From: Symsagittifera roscoffensis
Lineage: Eukaryota; Xenacoelomorpha; Acoela; Convolutidae
Direction: 5' to 3'
DNA: 64,000 nt
Assembly: GCF_963678635.1 (NCBI RefSeq)
Contig: NC_087071.1
Location: 25,739,821 to 25,803,820 of the forward strand
Of the stretch, positions 34,302 to 47,946 are shown piece by piece. The notes beneath the pieces are model-generated. The model ran no database searches. It saw only the letters and a program-made list of their open reading frames with translations, and was not told the DNA's origin. Every line of letters begins with the position of its first letter. Positions within the stretch are counted from its first letter, which is position 1. The translations under genes were made by a program, and so were the position numbers.

Positions 34302-34727
34302 TGTCTTATTTGAAGAAAACACGTCCAGAAACCCATTCGAAGACGTTTAATTAAAACTCAAAAACAATTATCCAGCGAAAAAAAATTGTTGTCTTGAAAA
34401 TTTTTGAACCACAATTTCTATTCTGAGAATTTTGACGTTTGGTCCAATCCGCGGGCAAATATCCAAACTACTATTCACTCGAACGACCCAAATTAAGGTA
34501 AGTAAAACAAAAAAAGGCCACAATCTTTTACGCCAAAAAAATTTTAAGCAAAAAAGACAAAAAAAGGAAATTATACAAAGTCAGCAGTAAATGAAGTCAT
34601 ATATAAATGAAAGCTGCATACAGTGAAAAAATCTGAAATGTGGAACTAAGACGACAAAACAAAAGCAGACAAATAATGTGCCGAAATTTTTTTTTGAAAC
34701 GGAACTTTTCTTGTTTCAAAAAACTAT

Positions 34728-34803
34728 GTCCAGTTCAGATTCGGACCCAGGACCTATGCCGTCATATGCGTATTCGTTACTTCCTGACTAAGTGTACCGG
34801 AGA
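34728..34803 (-). repeat. Possible tRNA-derived segment next to the right direct repeat
   Basis: On the minus strand, ACTTAGTCAGGAAGTAACG resembles an A box and GGTCCGAATC a B box about 35 bases later, with a CGCATATGACG anticodon-arm-like stretch between. Acceptor and T stems do not pair well, so this is a decayed tRNA or a SINE head at best. It ends six bases before the right direct repeat. Confidence 0.3.
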
Positions 34804-34808
34804 CGCTT

Positions 34809-35362
34809 AAAATTTGAATTCATCATTAACTAAGATACCAGGTGATTAAAGTGATTCTGTTAAAGAAGTTGTAATTCGAAAAAGTCTATACTCCGATTTA
34901 ATAACGCTTGCTAATAATAATTGTAACAGAGCATAAAAACAAAAACAAAATCATGTTTTTCTTCAATTCCCTAAGTAATTTTGTATCGTTTTTTATCTAA
35001 ACAACAAAAATAACAGTGAAAAAACTGCAACAAACATATCCGCACCATTGGTCCGTTTTAACACTCTTTTTCGTGCTTTACTCTAAAACAGATTTTATCG
35101 AGTCTTATTATCGCTTTAAAGCTTTTAAAACAAACTGCAATGCCAAGAAAAGTTAGGGGAACCTTTCGAACCTTGATTGTCTAAAAAAACTTTCCCTTAT
35201 TGTTCCGAGTATTTTTGAGGAAAAGATGCAGTGTTTGTGCTCGGGATGGTGTTTTCTCCAGACAAATTTCGACTTTTTGACTAGCCTTTTTTCGTTGAAG
35301 ACTAGCCTTTTTTCGTTGGCCAATTTGGGAAAATTAACGCCCAATAAATATTTTGTTTTTTT
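34809..35362 (+). repeat. Long direct repeat, right copy
   Basis: Partner of the copy at 33,252. It carries a short local duplication of GACTAGCCTTTTTTCGTTG (35,278 and 35,300) and lacks about 70 bases present in the left copy. A minus-strand frame common to both copies (VKKSKxVWRKHxPEHxHCIF) is conserved, but is probably just a by-product of the shared DNA. Confidence 0.75.
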
Positions 35363-35985
35363 TTAAATTCATTATTTTCTTTTTTTTTGTAGGCCACTAT
35401 TTCATAGACCTAGAAAACAATCGGAATATTCAGGGTTTTGCCCTGATACGAGGAAATTTGTTTATTCAATTTTGTCGATTAAGGTGATGGAAATTAACTG
35501 GAATAAGATTAAATCATAGAGTTTTTGATATTTTTTTTTGACAAACGCTCTCATTATTCAAAGAAAATGAATTAAAAACAAAAAAATTCTGAAGTTAACT
35601 TAAAAATTATCACTTAGCAGACCAAGAAATATTTTTTTCTGACATTTTTTCTGACATCAAATTGAGAAATCATACTCGAACTGAAACTTCATGGATATAA
35701 ATCTGTTACAATGGATTTTTGTTGACTACAATGTTGTCAATATAATCGATTATTAGGGCAAATTTAGTAGGGCAAATTTAGTAGGGCAATTTCGATTACT
35801 AGGGAAAATTTAGGGCCTAATGAATTTCTAATACCTGTAAAAACGATTATTTCAAATTTTATAATTCCATTATAATTCATTATACTCATTTAAAATCCAT
35901 TTTTGTTTTCAAGGTAATCGATTAATTTTTATTCTACTTTTTTCTGCAAAACTCGAGCAAGAACGAACACGTTCATATCCAGAAT
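35363..35985. other. AT-rich DNA with short local repeats
   Basis: Contains a small tandem repeat (AGGGCAAATTTAGT, twice or more, 35,754-35,790) and TAATCGATTA-type palindromes (for example near 35,925). No gene. Confidence 0.45.
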
Positions 35986-36262
35986 CACGGTCCACTACCC
36001 ACCCATGTCCCCCGTTACGCCCTTCCCCTACTCCTCCGCTATGCCCCGGCTCCACGTCCCCCACTACCCCCCTCATCGCCCACTATGCCCAGTCCCCCTT
36101 TTTACAACTCCTCCGACCCGCGTTTACTCCAACCCCCACCAAACACCTTCATCAAACACCCAACCCTACACCCAGGGCCACCAAAACCCCCACCCGACCG
36201 TCAAACAGAGTATAGATAACTTTAGGATAGGTATTAAACGTGGCGATGGGGGTGTGGGGTAA
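35985..36262 (+). other. C-rich, GC-rich island with a Pro-rich frame
   Basis: About 210 bases in which the plus strand is over half C, in contrast to AT-rich flanks. ATG 36,005 opens an 85-codon frame (Pro/His/Thr-rich, for example HVPHYPPHRPLCPVP) to about 36,262. No known domain. C-rich strand composition alone yields Pro-rich frames, so a gene is doubtful. It could be an exon of a Pro-rich protein, a CpG-like promoter or a simple compositional patch. Confidence 0.3.
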
Positions 36263-37650
36263 ATTGTGGGGTTTGCAAAAAACTAAATACAAGAATAACA
36301 AAAATACGTACGTAACTTATTATAAAACGCGATGGAAATTTAAGAAAAAAGTATAAGTTTAAACTTATTGTGAATCAATGAAAAAAGAACACAAAAAAGT
36401 TTAAAAATATGAGTAAGTTCATAATAATCGATTATAATGGATTGTTTCATTCGATAAAAATTTTTTGAAAATAAATTAAAAATAATTGATGAGAATTGGT
36501 TAAAAATGGATGTTATTGCTTCGAAAAAAAAACGGTTTATTCCATTTCCAATCAATTATTTTCGATTACTTTCAAATTTTAGAGATACAAACTATAAAAA
36601 AGTAATATAATCAATTATTATCCGTGAAACTTCAGTGCGGTCCCGGGTTTTTGTCCCCGTATGTTTTTGAACATCTTTTTTGTTTTCCTTTGTTTTTTGT
36701 CTACAACACCCCACTCCCCGTATATTTTTATCGAATTTTGATTTGACAATCCGTACATTTTGAAACTTTGATCAATTTTTTCGCATGTGGCTCCAGTTTG
36801 GTCTACATGGACTTAGAAGGAGTTGAACTGGACGAAAACTCCTGGTAAAAAAACTCCTTTTTAGAAAATTATGTGCAATAAAGGAGCGGTCATTAGTTCT
36901 CTCGTCTTTCTTACCTGGTTAACAATTAGGCTGTTGAATCAGTCAGAGTTCGGGTTGTTTGACATCGTCGGATTAAAACGTTTCTTTCGCTCTCTGAATA
37001 AAACAACTCATTAAACTGTGCACTCAAAATTTTTGAAGAAAGCTTGAATAAAGTAATTGCAATGGCGCAGATAGAAGATGTGTGTAAAATAATTCAAAAA
37101 AATGCAATACACTCCATATTCCTCGTTTTTAGGAGCTTTAGAAAACTTGCAATATAGAAAGAAAATCGTTTCCCCTCTGACGAACTTTTGTGCATCGAGT
37201 CTTTCAAGCTCCTCGCAAAAAAAAACACTTCTTGCTAACTATCTGTTAAACCGATTGATTTATTGCAAGCTTTGATTCAATGAAAATGAATAGTTACCCT
37301 AGATGGTTTTCAAGGAAGCGCAATTGAGAAAAATGTTCAAATTCTAAACCACTTATCTATAAAAATTTCATTCGTCAGCAAACTGATAGGGAATCAACCA
37401 ATCCGACATGGAAGGAAACCAACTTAAAATAAAGCCGACAGGTTAATACTACACATTTTTTCAGATGACATTTCAGTCTCGGAGACACTAAAAAAAGGAT
37501 TTCTTACGAATTTCGGTTACCAAAAAATACTTCGCGACGACTTTTTGCGATCGAGATTCGGCGGGTTTTTGCGCTACAAACGAGCCAGACTTCTCTCGTG
37601 CACAACTTATGTATGTATAAAAGTATCCCGGTCAATTTTACGTTTGGAGC
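36263..37650. other. AT-rich DNA, no feature seen
   Basis: Short TAATCGATTATAATGGATT-like motifs near 36,425 and 36,605 echo those at 35,740-35,930 and may be remains of small palindromic elements flanking the C-rich island. No gene. Confidence 0.4.
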
Positions 37651-37659
37651 AGTCTGACA

Positions 37660-39240
37660 AAGTTGACTAAACTTCGAGCAGCGCGACCAAAAACGACTAT
37701 GTTTCGAGCAGCACGACAAAAATTGACTATATTTCGAGCAGCACGACCAAAATTGACTACGTTTCGAGCAGCGCGACAAAAATTGACTATGTTTCGAGCC
37801 GCACGACCAAAATTGACTACGCTTCGAGCAGCGCGACAAAAACTGGCAACGTTTCGAGCGGCACGACTAAAAACGACTCTGTTTCCAGCAGCGCGACAAA
37901 AGTTAACTATGTTTCGAGCAGCGCGACCAAAAATTACTTTTTTTTCGAGCTGCGCGAGCAAAATTGACTTTATTTCGAGCAGTGCGAACAAAATTGATTG
38001 TGTTTCGAGCAGTGCAACCTAAATTCACTAGCTCTCGCGCAGCGTGACCAAAACTGACTATTTTTTGGGCAGCGCGACAAAAATTGACTATATTTCGAGC
38101 AGCACGACAAAAATTGACTATCTTTCGAGCAGCACGACCAAAATTGACTACGTTTCGAGCAGCGCGACAAAAATTGACTATGTTTCGAGCGGCACGACCA
38201 AAATTGACTACGCTTCGAGCAGCGCGACAAAAACTGACAACGTTTCGAGCAGCGCGACTAAAAACGACTCTGTTTCCAGCAGCGCGACAAAAGTTAACTA
38301 TGTTTCGAGCAGCGCGACCAAAAATTACTTTTTTTTCGAGCTGCGCGAGCAAAATTGACTTTATTTCGAGCAGTGCGAACAAAATTGATTGTGTTTCGAG
38401 CAGTGCAACCTAAATTCACTATTTCTCGCGCAGCGTGACCAAAACTGACTATTTTTTGAGCAGCGCGACAAAAATTGACTATATTTCGAGCAGCACGACA
38501 AAAATTGACTATATTTCGAGCAACACGACCAAAATTGACTATGTTTCGAGCAGCGCGACAAAAATTGACTATATTTCGAGCAGCACGACCAAAATTGACT
38601 ACGTTTCGAGCAGCGCGACAAAAATTGAATATGTTTCGAGCGGCACGACCAAAATTGACTACGCTTCGAGCAGCGCGACAAAAACTGACAACGTTTCGAG
38701 CAGCGCGACTAAAAACGACTCTGTTTCCAGCAGCGCGACAAAAGTTAACTATGTTTCGAGCAGCGCGACCAAAAATTACTTTTTTTTCGAGCTGCGCGAG
38801 CAAAATTGACTTTATTTCGAGCAGTGCGAACAAAATTGATTGTGTTTCGAGCAGTGCAACCTAAATTCACTATTTCTCGCGCAGCGTGACCAAAACTGAC
38901 TATTTTTTGAGCAGCGCGATAAAAATTGACTATATTTCGAGCAGCACGACAAAAATTGACTATATTTCGAACAGCACGACCAAAATTGACTATGTTTCGA
39001 GCAGCGCGACAAAAATTGACTATGTTTCGAGCGGCACGACCAAAATTGACTACGCTTCGAGCAGCGCGACAAAAACTGACAACGTTTCGAGCAGCGCGAC
39101 TAAAAACGACTCTGTTTCCAGCAGCGCGACAAAAGTTAACTATGTTTCGAGCAGCGCGACCAAAAATTACTTTTTTTTCGAGCTGCGCGAGCAAAATTGA
39201 CTTTATTTCGAGCAGTGCGAACAAAATTGATTGTGTTTCG
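37660..39240. repeat. 391/451-bp higher-order units in the 30-bp array
   Basis: A marker block (TTTTTTTCGAGCTGCGCGAG) recurs at about 37,940, 38,331, 38,782 and 39,173, spaced 391, 451 and 391. The 60-base difference equals two 30-bp units. The copies are nearly identical by eye. The marker reappears, slightly changed, once more at about 42,290. Confidence 0.85.
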
Positions 39241-39984
39241 AGCAGTGCAACCTAAATTCACTATTTCTCGCGCAGCGTGACCAAAACGGACTATTTTTTG
39301 AGCAGCGCGACCAAAAATGTCTATGTTTCCACCAGCGCGATCAAATTGACTCTGTTCCGAGCAGTGCGACCAAAATTGACTTTGTATCTAGCATCGCGAC
39401 CAAATTTGATAATGTTTCGAGCAGCGCGATCAAAAAAGATTTTTTGCTTCGAGCAGCGCGATATCAGCCGACTATGTTTCAAGCAGCGCGACCTAACTTG
39501 ACTATGTCTTGAGCAGCACAACTAAAACGTAAGCGCAAAAAATTGGACTATTTTTCGAGCAGGGTGATAAAAATTGACTGTATTTCGAGCAGCGCGACCC
39601 TAGTTGTAGCGCGAAAAAGTTGTCTTTGTTTCGAGCAGCGAAAATCAAAAACGACTATGTTTCGAGCAGCGCGACCACAGTTGACTATGTTTTGTGCAGC
39701 GAGACCACAGTTGACAATTTTTCGAACAGCACGATCAAAGTTGATTATAATTTCAGCAGCGCCACCACAGATGACTATGTTTCGAGCAGAGCGATCATAG
39801 TTGTTTTCGTTTCGAGCAGCACGATCAAATTAACTATGATTCGAGCAGCGCGACCACAGTTGACTTTGTTTCGAGCATCAAGACCGAAATTGACTAGGTT
39901 TTCAGCAGCGCGACCAAAGTTGACTATGTTTCGAGCAGCGCGACCAATGTTGACTACGTTTCGAGCAACGAGCGACGAAAGTGG

Positions 39985-42215
39985 CAGCGCAACAAAATTG
40001 ACTATATTTTGAGCAGCGCAATCACAATTGACTATGTTTCAAGCACTCCGACCAAAATTGACTAAGTTTCGAGCAGCGCGACAAAAATTGACTATGTTTT
40101 GAGCAGCGCGACTAAAATTGACTATGTTTCGAGCAGCGTCACCAATAGTGATTTTTTTCGACCAGCGCGACCAGAGCACATTTGGCTTTGTTTCGAGCTA
40201 AAATTGAGCTACGCTATGAGCAGCGAGACCAAATTCATAGCGCGAAAAAGTTGTCTTTGTTTCGACCAGAGCAACCAAATTTGACTATGTTTCGGGCAGC
40301 GCGACCACAGTTGACTATGTTTTGAGCAGAGCGACCACAGTTGTCAATATTTCGAGCAGCGCGACTAAAATTGATAGGTTTCGAGCAGCGCGACTTTTTT
40401 TGACTATGTTTTGATTAGCGTTGCCAAAATTGATTGTTTTTCGAGTATCGCAACCAAATTTGTAGCGCGGAATAATTTTCTTTGTTTCGAGCAGCCCGAT
40501 CAAAGTTGATTATGTTTCGAGCAGCGCGACCAAAGTTGACTATGCATCGAGCAGCCCGACCAAAGTTGACTATGTTTCGAGCAGCGAGGCCATAGTTAGC
40601 TATGTTTTGAGCAGCGAGACCAAAAATGACTATGTTTCGAGCAGCCCGACCAAAATTGACTATGTTTTGAGCAGCGAGGCCTCAGTTAGCTATGTTTCGA
40701 GCAGCGAGACCAAAGTTGAATATTTTTCGAGCAACATGACCAATTTTGAGTATGTTTTTAGTAGCGCGACCAAAGTTGACTATGTTTCGAGCAGCCCGAC
40801 CAAAATTGACTATGTTTTGAGCAGCGAGGCCTCAGTTAGCTATGTTTCGAGCAGCGAGACCAAAGTTGAATATTTTTCGAGCAACATGACCAATTTTGAG
40901 TATGTTTTTAGTAGCGCGACCAAAGTTGACTATGTTTCGAGCAGCAAGACCAAAATTGACTTTTTTCGAGCAACAAACTTGACTATGTTCGGGCAGCGCG
41001 ATCACATTAGCATGGTTTCTAGCAGCGCGACCACAGTTGACTATGTTTCGAGCAGCGCGACCACAGTTGACTATCTCCGAGCAGCACGACCAAAGTTGCA
41101 GCGCAACAAAATTGACTATATTTTGAGCAGCGCAATCACAATTGACTATGTTTCAAGCACTCCGACCAAAATTGACTAAGTTTCGAGCAGCGCGACAAAA
41201 ATTGACTATGTTTTGAGCAGCGCGACTAAAATTGACTATGTTTCGAGCAGCGTCACCAATAGTGAATTTTTTCGACCAGCGCGACCAGAGCACATTTGGC
41301 TTTGTTTCGAGCTAAAATTGAGCTACGCTTTGAGCAGCGAGACCAAATTCATAGCGCGAAAAAGTTGTCTTTGTTTCGACCAGAGCAACCAAATTTGACT
41401 ATGTTTCGGGCAGCGCGACCACAGTTGACTATGTTTTGAGCAGAGCGACCACAGTTGTCAATATTTCGAGCAGCGCGACTAAAATTGATAGGTTTCGAGC
41501 AGCGCGACTTTTTTTGACTATGTTTTGATTAGCGTTGCCAAAATTGATTGTTTTTCGAGTATCGCAACCAAATTTGTAGCGCGGAATAATTTTCTTTGTT
41601 TCGAGCAGCCCGATCAAAGTTGATTATGTTTCGAGCAGCGCGACCAAAGTTGACTATGCATCGAGCAGCCCGACCAAAGTTGACTATGTTTCGAGCAGCG
41701 AGGCCATAGTTAGCTATGTTTTGAGCAGCGAGACCAAAAATGACTATGTTTCGAGCAGCCCGACCAAAATTGACTATGTTTTGAGCAGCGAGGCCTCAGT
41801 TAGCTATGTTTCGAGCAGCGAGACCAAAGTTGAATATTTTTCGAGCAACATGACCAATTTTGAATATGTTTTTAGTAGCGCGACCAAAGTTGACTATGTT
41901 TCGAGCAGCCCGACCAAAATTGACTATGTTTTGAGCAGCGAGGCCTCAGTTAGCTATGTTTCGAGCAGCGAGACCAAAGTTGAATATTTTTCGAGCAACA
42001 TGACCAATTTTGAGTATGTTTTTAGTAGCGCGACCAAAGTTGACTATGTTTCGAGCAGCAAGACCAAAATTGACTTTTTTTCGAGCAACAAACTTGACTA
42101 TGTTCGGGCAGCGCGATCACATTAGCATTGTTTCTAGCAGCGCGACCACAGTTGACTATGTTTCGAGCAGAGCGACCACAGTTGACTATCTCCGAGCAGC
42201 ACGACCAAAGTTGAC
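39985..42215. repeat. Tandem 1114-bp higher-order duplication containing a 150-bp sub-duplication
   Basis: Blocks starting at 40,099, 40,315 and 40,607 reappear at 41,213, 41,429 and 41,721, each 1114 bases on. Inside each copy a five-unit (150-bp) segment with GAGGCCTCAGTTAGCTATG occurs twice in a row (near 40,675 and 40,825, and 41,789 and 41,939). The repeat therefore has at least three nested levels: 30, 150 and 1114 bases. Confidence 0.85.
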
Positions 42216-42359
42216 TATGTTTCGAGCAGCCCGACCAAAGTTGACTATGTTTCGAGTTACCTATGTTTCGAGCAGCGCGACCAAAAATTACTTTTTTTCC
42301 GAGCTGCGCGAGCAAAATTGACTTTATTTCGAGCAGTGCGAACAAAATTGATTGTGTTT

Positions 42360-44050
42360 CGAGCAGTGCAACCTAAATTCACTATTTCTCGCGCAGCGTG
42401 ACCAAAACTGACTATTTTTTGAGCAGCGCGACCAAAAATGTCTATGTTTCCACCAGCGCGATCAAATTGACTCTGTTCCGAGCAGTGCGACCAAAATTGA
42501 CTTTGTTTCTAGCATCGCGACCAAATTTGATAATGTTTCGAGCAGCGCGATCAAAAAAGATTTTTTGCTTCGAGCAGCGCGATATCAGCCGACTATGTTT
42601 CAAGCAGCGCGACCTAATTTGACTATGTATTGAGCAGCACAACTAAAACGTAAGCGCAAAAAATTGGACTATTTTTCGAGCAGGGTGATAAAAATTGACT
42701 GTATTTCGAGCAGCGCGACCCTAGTTGTAGCGCGAAAAAGTTGTCTTTGTTTCGAGCAGCGAAAATCAAAAACGACTATGTTTCGAGCAGCGCGACCACA
42801 GTTGACTATGTTTTGTGCAGCGAGACCACAGTTGACAATTTTTCGAACAGCACGATCAAAGTTGATTATAATTTCAGCAGCGCGACCACAGATGACTATG
42901 TTTCGAGCAGAGCGATCATAGTTGTTTTCGTTTCGAGCAGCACGATCAAATTAACTATGATTCGAGCAGCGCGACCACAGTTGACTTTGTTTCGAGCATC
43001 AAGACCAAAATTGACTAGGTTTTCAGCAGCGCGACCAAAATTGACTATGTTTCGAGCAGCGCAACCAATGTTGACTACGTTTCGAGCAACGAGCGACGAA
43101 AGTGGCAGCGCAACAAAATTGACTATATTTTGAGCACTCCGACGAAAATTGACTAAGTTTCGAGCAGCGCGACAAAAATTGACTATGTTTTGAGCAGCGC
43201 GACTAAAATTGACTATGTTTCGAGCAGCGTCACCAATAGTGATTTTTTTCGACCAGCGCGACCAGAGCACATTTGGCTTTGTTTCGAGCTAAAATTGAGC
43301 TACGCTTTGAGCAGCGAGACCAAATTCGTAGCGCGAAAAAGTTGTCTTTGTTTCGACCAGAGCAACCAAATTTGACTATGTTTCGGGCAGCGCGACCACA
43401 GTTGACTATGTTTTGAGCAGAGCGACCACAGTTGTCAATATTTCGAGCAGCGCGACTAAAATTGATAGGTTTCGAGCAGCGCGACTTTTTTTGACTATGT
43501 TTTGATTAGCGTTGCCAAAATTGATTGTTTTTCGAGTATCGCAACCAAATTTGTAGCGCGGAATAATTTTCTTTGTTTCGAGCAGCCCGATCAAAGTTGA
43601 TTATGTTTTGAGCAGCGCGACCAAAGTTGACTATGCATCGAGCAGCCCGACCAAAGTTGACTATGTTTCGAGCAGCGAGGCCATAGTTAGCTATGTTTTG
43701 AGCAGCGAGACCAAAAATGACTATGTTTCGAGCAGCCCGACCAAAATTGACTATGTTTTGAGCAGCGAGGCCTCAGTTAGCTATGTTTCGAGCAGCGAGA
43801 CCAAATTTGAATATTTTTCGAGCAACATGACCAATTTTGAGTATGTTTTTAGTAGCGCGACCAAAGTTGACTATGTTTCGAGCAGCAAGACCAAAATTGA
43901 CTTTTTTTCGAGCAACAAACTTGACTATGTTCGGGCAGCGCAATCACATTAGCATTGTTTCTAGCAGCGCGACCACAGTTGACTATGTTTCGAGCAGCGC
44001 GACCACAGTTGACTATCTCCGAGCAGCACGACCAAAGTTGACTATGTTTC
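42360..44050. repeat. Second copy of the 39.24-40.97 kb segment (offset about 3.1 kb)
   Basis: Marker blocks at 39,277, 39,543 and 39,620 recur at 42,398, 42,664 and 42,741 (offset 3121). Those at 40,099 and 40,315 recur at 43,190 and 43,406 (offset 3091). The 30-base difference is one unit lost near 43,130. The 150-bp block is single here, not doubled. Confidence 0.8.
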
Positions 44051-45999
44051 GAGCAGCCCGACCAAAGTTGACTATGTTTCGAGTTAGCTATGTTTCGAGC
44101 AGCGAGACCAAAATTGGCTATGTTTCGAGCAGAGCTACCACAGTTTCGAGCAGCGCGAGTTTTGTTGACTATGCTTTGATTAGTGCTGCCAAAATTTATC
44201 ATTTTTCGAGGATCGCAACCAAATTGGTAGCGCGGAAAAATTTTCTTTATTTCGAGCAGCCCGACCAAAGTTGATTATGTTTCGAGCAGCGCGACCAAAG
44301 TTGACTATAATTCGAGCAGCGAGGGCACAGTTAGCTATGAGACCAAAATTGACTATTTTTCGAGCAGCAAACTTGACTAAGTTCCGGGCAGCGCGATCTC
44401 AGGTGGCTATGTTTGAAGCAGCGCGACAAAAGTTAAATATGTTTCGAGCAACATGAGCAATTTTGACTATGTTTTTAGCAGCGCGACCAAAATTGACTAT
44501 GTTTCGAGCAGCCCGACCAAAGTTGACTATGTTTCGAGCAGCGAGGCCTCAGTTAGCTATGTTTCGAGCAGCGAGACCAAAATTGACTATGTTTGGGCAG
44601 CATAATCACATTAACATTGTTTCCAGCAGCGCAACCATAGTTGATTATGTTTCGAGCAGCGCGACCACAGTTGACTATCTTCGAGCAGCGCGACCAAAAG
44701 TGACTATGTTTCGAGCACTACGACCAAAATTGATTATGTTTTCAAGAGCGCGACTATAAATGAATATGTGTCGATTAGCGCGAACAAAACTGATTGTAAA
44801 TTGAGCAGTGCGACCAAAATTGACTATTTTTGAGCAGCGAGACCAACTTTTTTGCGCAAAAAAAATTGTATTTGTTTCGAGCAGCCCGACCGAAGTTGAT
44901 TATGTTCGAGCAGCGAGACCCTCAGTTGGCTAACTTTTGAGCAGCGCCACCCCAATTGACTACGTCTCGAGCAGCCCGACCAAAGTTGAATTTTCGCGAG
45001 CAGGGCGAAAAAAGTGGCGAAAAATTCGACTATGTTTTGAGCAGCCCGATCACAGGTGGCTATGTTTCAAGCAGCGCGACCAAAGTTGACTATTTTTTGA
45101 GGAACACGACTAATTTTGAGTATGTTTTTAGCAGCGCGACCAAAGTTAAATATGTTTCGAGCAACATGAGCAATTTTGACTATGTTTTTAGCAGCGCGAC
45201 CAAAATTGACTATGTTTCGAGCAGCCCGACCAAAGTTGACTATGTTTCGAGCAGCGAGGCCTCAGTTAGCTATGTTTCGAGCAGCGAGACCAAAATTGAC
45301 TATGTTTGGGCAGCATAATCACATTAACATTGTTTCCAGCAGCGCAACCATAGTTGATTATGTTTCGAGCAGCGCGACCACAGTTGACTATCTTCGAGCA
45401 GCGCGACCAAAAGTGACTATGTTTCGAGCACTACGACCAAAATTGATTATGTTTTCAAGAGCGCGACTATAAATGAATATGTGTCGATTAGCGCGAACAA
45501 AACTGATTGTAAATTGAGCAGTGCGACCAAAATTGACTATTTTTGAGCAGCGAGACCAACTTTTTTGCGCAAAAAAAATTGTATTTGTTTCGAGCAGCCC
45601 GACCGAAGTTGATTATGTTCGAGCAGCGAGACCCTCAGTTGGCTAACCTTTGAGCAGCGCCACCCCAATTGACTACGTCTCGAGCAGCCCGACCAAAGTT
45701 GAATTTTCGCGAGCAGGGCGAAAAAAGTGGCGAAAAATTCGACTATGTTTTGAGCAGCCCGATCACAGGTGGCTATGTTTCAAGCAGCGCGACCAAAGTT
45801 GACTATTTTTTGAGGAACACGACTAATTTTGAGTATGTTTTTAGCAGCGCGACCAAAGTTGACTATGTTTCGAGCAGCCCGACCAAAGTTGACTATGTTT
45901 TGGTCAGCGCGATCACATTAACTTTGTTTCCAGTAGCGCGACCACAGTTGACTATTTTTCGAGTAGCGCGACCACAGTTGACTTTGTTTCGAGCAGCCC

Positions 46000-46193
46000 A
46001 AAACATAATTGCGCTGCCCGAAACATAGTAAATTTTGGTTGCGCTGCCCGAAACATAGCAATTTTCGTTGTGCTGCCTGAAACATAGTCAATTTTGGTTG
46101 CGCTACCTGAAACATAGTAAACTTTGGTCGCGCTGCTCGAAACATAGTCAATTAAGATCGCGCTGCTCGAAACAGAGTCAACGTTTGTCGCGC
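46000..46193 (-). repeat. Inverted island inside the 30-bp array (copy 1)
   Basis: About six units run in the opposite direction: the plus strand reads TTGCGCTGCCCGAAACATAG and TCGCGCTGCTCGAAAC here, the reverse complement of the array core. Orientation switches at GCAGCCC/AAAACATAAT and back at CGCAGAGGGAAAAAAGTTGA. Confidence 0.9.
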
Positions 46194-47946
46194 AGAGGGA
46201 AAAAAGTTGACTATGTTTCGAGCAGCACGACCAGAAATTGGTATGTTTCGAGTGGCGCGAGCAAAAGTGACTATGTTTCGAGCAACGTAATCAAAATTGA
46301 CTATGTTTCGAGCAGCGCGACCAAATTTGTAGCGCGAAAAAGTTGTCTTTGTTTCGAGCAACCCGGCCGAAATTGATTGTTTCGAGCAGAGAGACCACAG
46401 TTGGCTATTTTTTGAGCAGCGAAAACTAAAATTGACTAATTTCGAGCAGCGCATCCAACCTTGACTCTGTTTCGGGCAGAGCGACGAAAACTAACTTTGT
46501 TTCGAGCAATGCGACTAAAAACTACTATGTTTCGAACAACGCGACCAAAGTTGACTGGGTTTCGAGCAGCGAGGCCACAGTTAGCTATGTTTCGAGCACT
46601 TCGACCAAAATTGATATGTTTCAACAGCGCGACTATAAATGACTATTTGTCAATTAGCGCGAACAAAACTGATTGTAAATTGAGCAGTGCGCCCAAATTT
46701 GACTATTTTCGAGCAGCGCGACAAAAGTTGACTATGTTTCGAGTTAGCTATGTTTCGAGCAGCGAGACCAAAATTGGCTATGTTTCGAGCAGAGCTACCA
46801 CAGTTTCGAGCAGCGCGAGTTTTGTTGACTATGCTTTGATTAGTGCTGCCAAAATTGATCATTTTTCGAGGATCGCAACCAAATTGGTAGCGCGGAAAAA
46901 TTTTCTTTATTTCGAGCAGCCCGACCAAAGTTGATTATGTTTCGAGCAGCGCGACCAAAGTTGACTATAATTCGAGCAGCGAGGGCACAGTTAGCTATGA
47001 GACCAAAATTGACTATTTTTCGAGCAGCAAACTTGACTAAGTTCCGGGCAGCGCGATCTCAGGTGGCTATGTTTGAAGCAGCGCGACAAAAGTTAAATAT
47101 GTTTCGAGCAACATGAGCAATTTTGACTATGTTTTTAGCAGCGCGACCAAAATTGACTATGTTTCGAGCAGCCCGACCAAAGTTGACTATGTTTCGAGCA
47201 GCGAGGCCTCAGTTAGCTATGTTTCGAGCAGCGAGACCAAAATTGACTATGTTTGGGCAGCATAATCACATTAACATTGTTTCCAGCAGCGCAACCATAG
47301 TTGATTATGTTTCGAGCAGCGCGACCACAGTTGACTATCTTCGAGCAGCGCGACCAAAAGTGACTATGTTTCGAGCACTACGACCAAAATTGATTATGTT
47401 TTCAAGAGCGCGACTATAAATGAATATGTGTCGATTAGCGCGAACAAAACTGATTGTAAATTGAGCAGTGCGACCAAAATTGACTATTTTTGAGCAGCGA
47501 GACCAACTTTTTTGCGCAAAAAAAATTGTATTTGTTTCGAGCAGCCCGATCGAAGTTGATTATGTTCGAGCAGCGAGACCCTCAGTTGGCTAACTTTTGA
47601 GCAGCGCCACCCCAATTCACTACGTCTCGAGCAGCCCGACCAAAGTTGAATTTTCGCGAGCAGGGCGAAAAAAGTGGCGAAAAATTCGACTATGTTTTGA
47701 GCAGCCCGATCACAGGTGGCTATGTTTCAAGCAGCGCGACCAAAGTTGACTATTTTTTGAGGAACACGACTAATTTTGAGTATGTTTTTAGCAGCGCGAC
47801 CAAAGTTGACTATGTTTCGAGCAGCCCGACCAAAGTTGACTATGTTTTGGTCAGCGCGATCACATTAACTTTGTTTCCAGTAGCGCGACCACAGTTGACT
47901 ATTTTTCGAGTAGCGCGACCACAGTTGACTTTGTTTCGAGCAGCCC

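Noticed and set aside
33252..35362. Full LTR retrotransposon bounded by the direct repeats
   Set aside because: No TG...CA ends, primer-binding site or gag/pol reading between the repeats could be seen.
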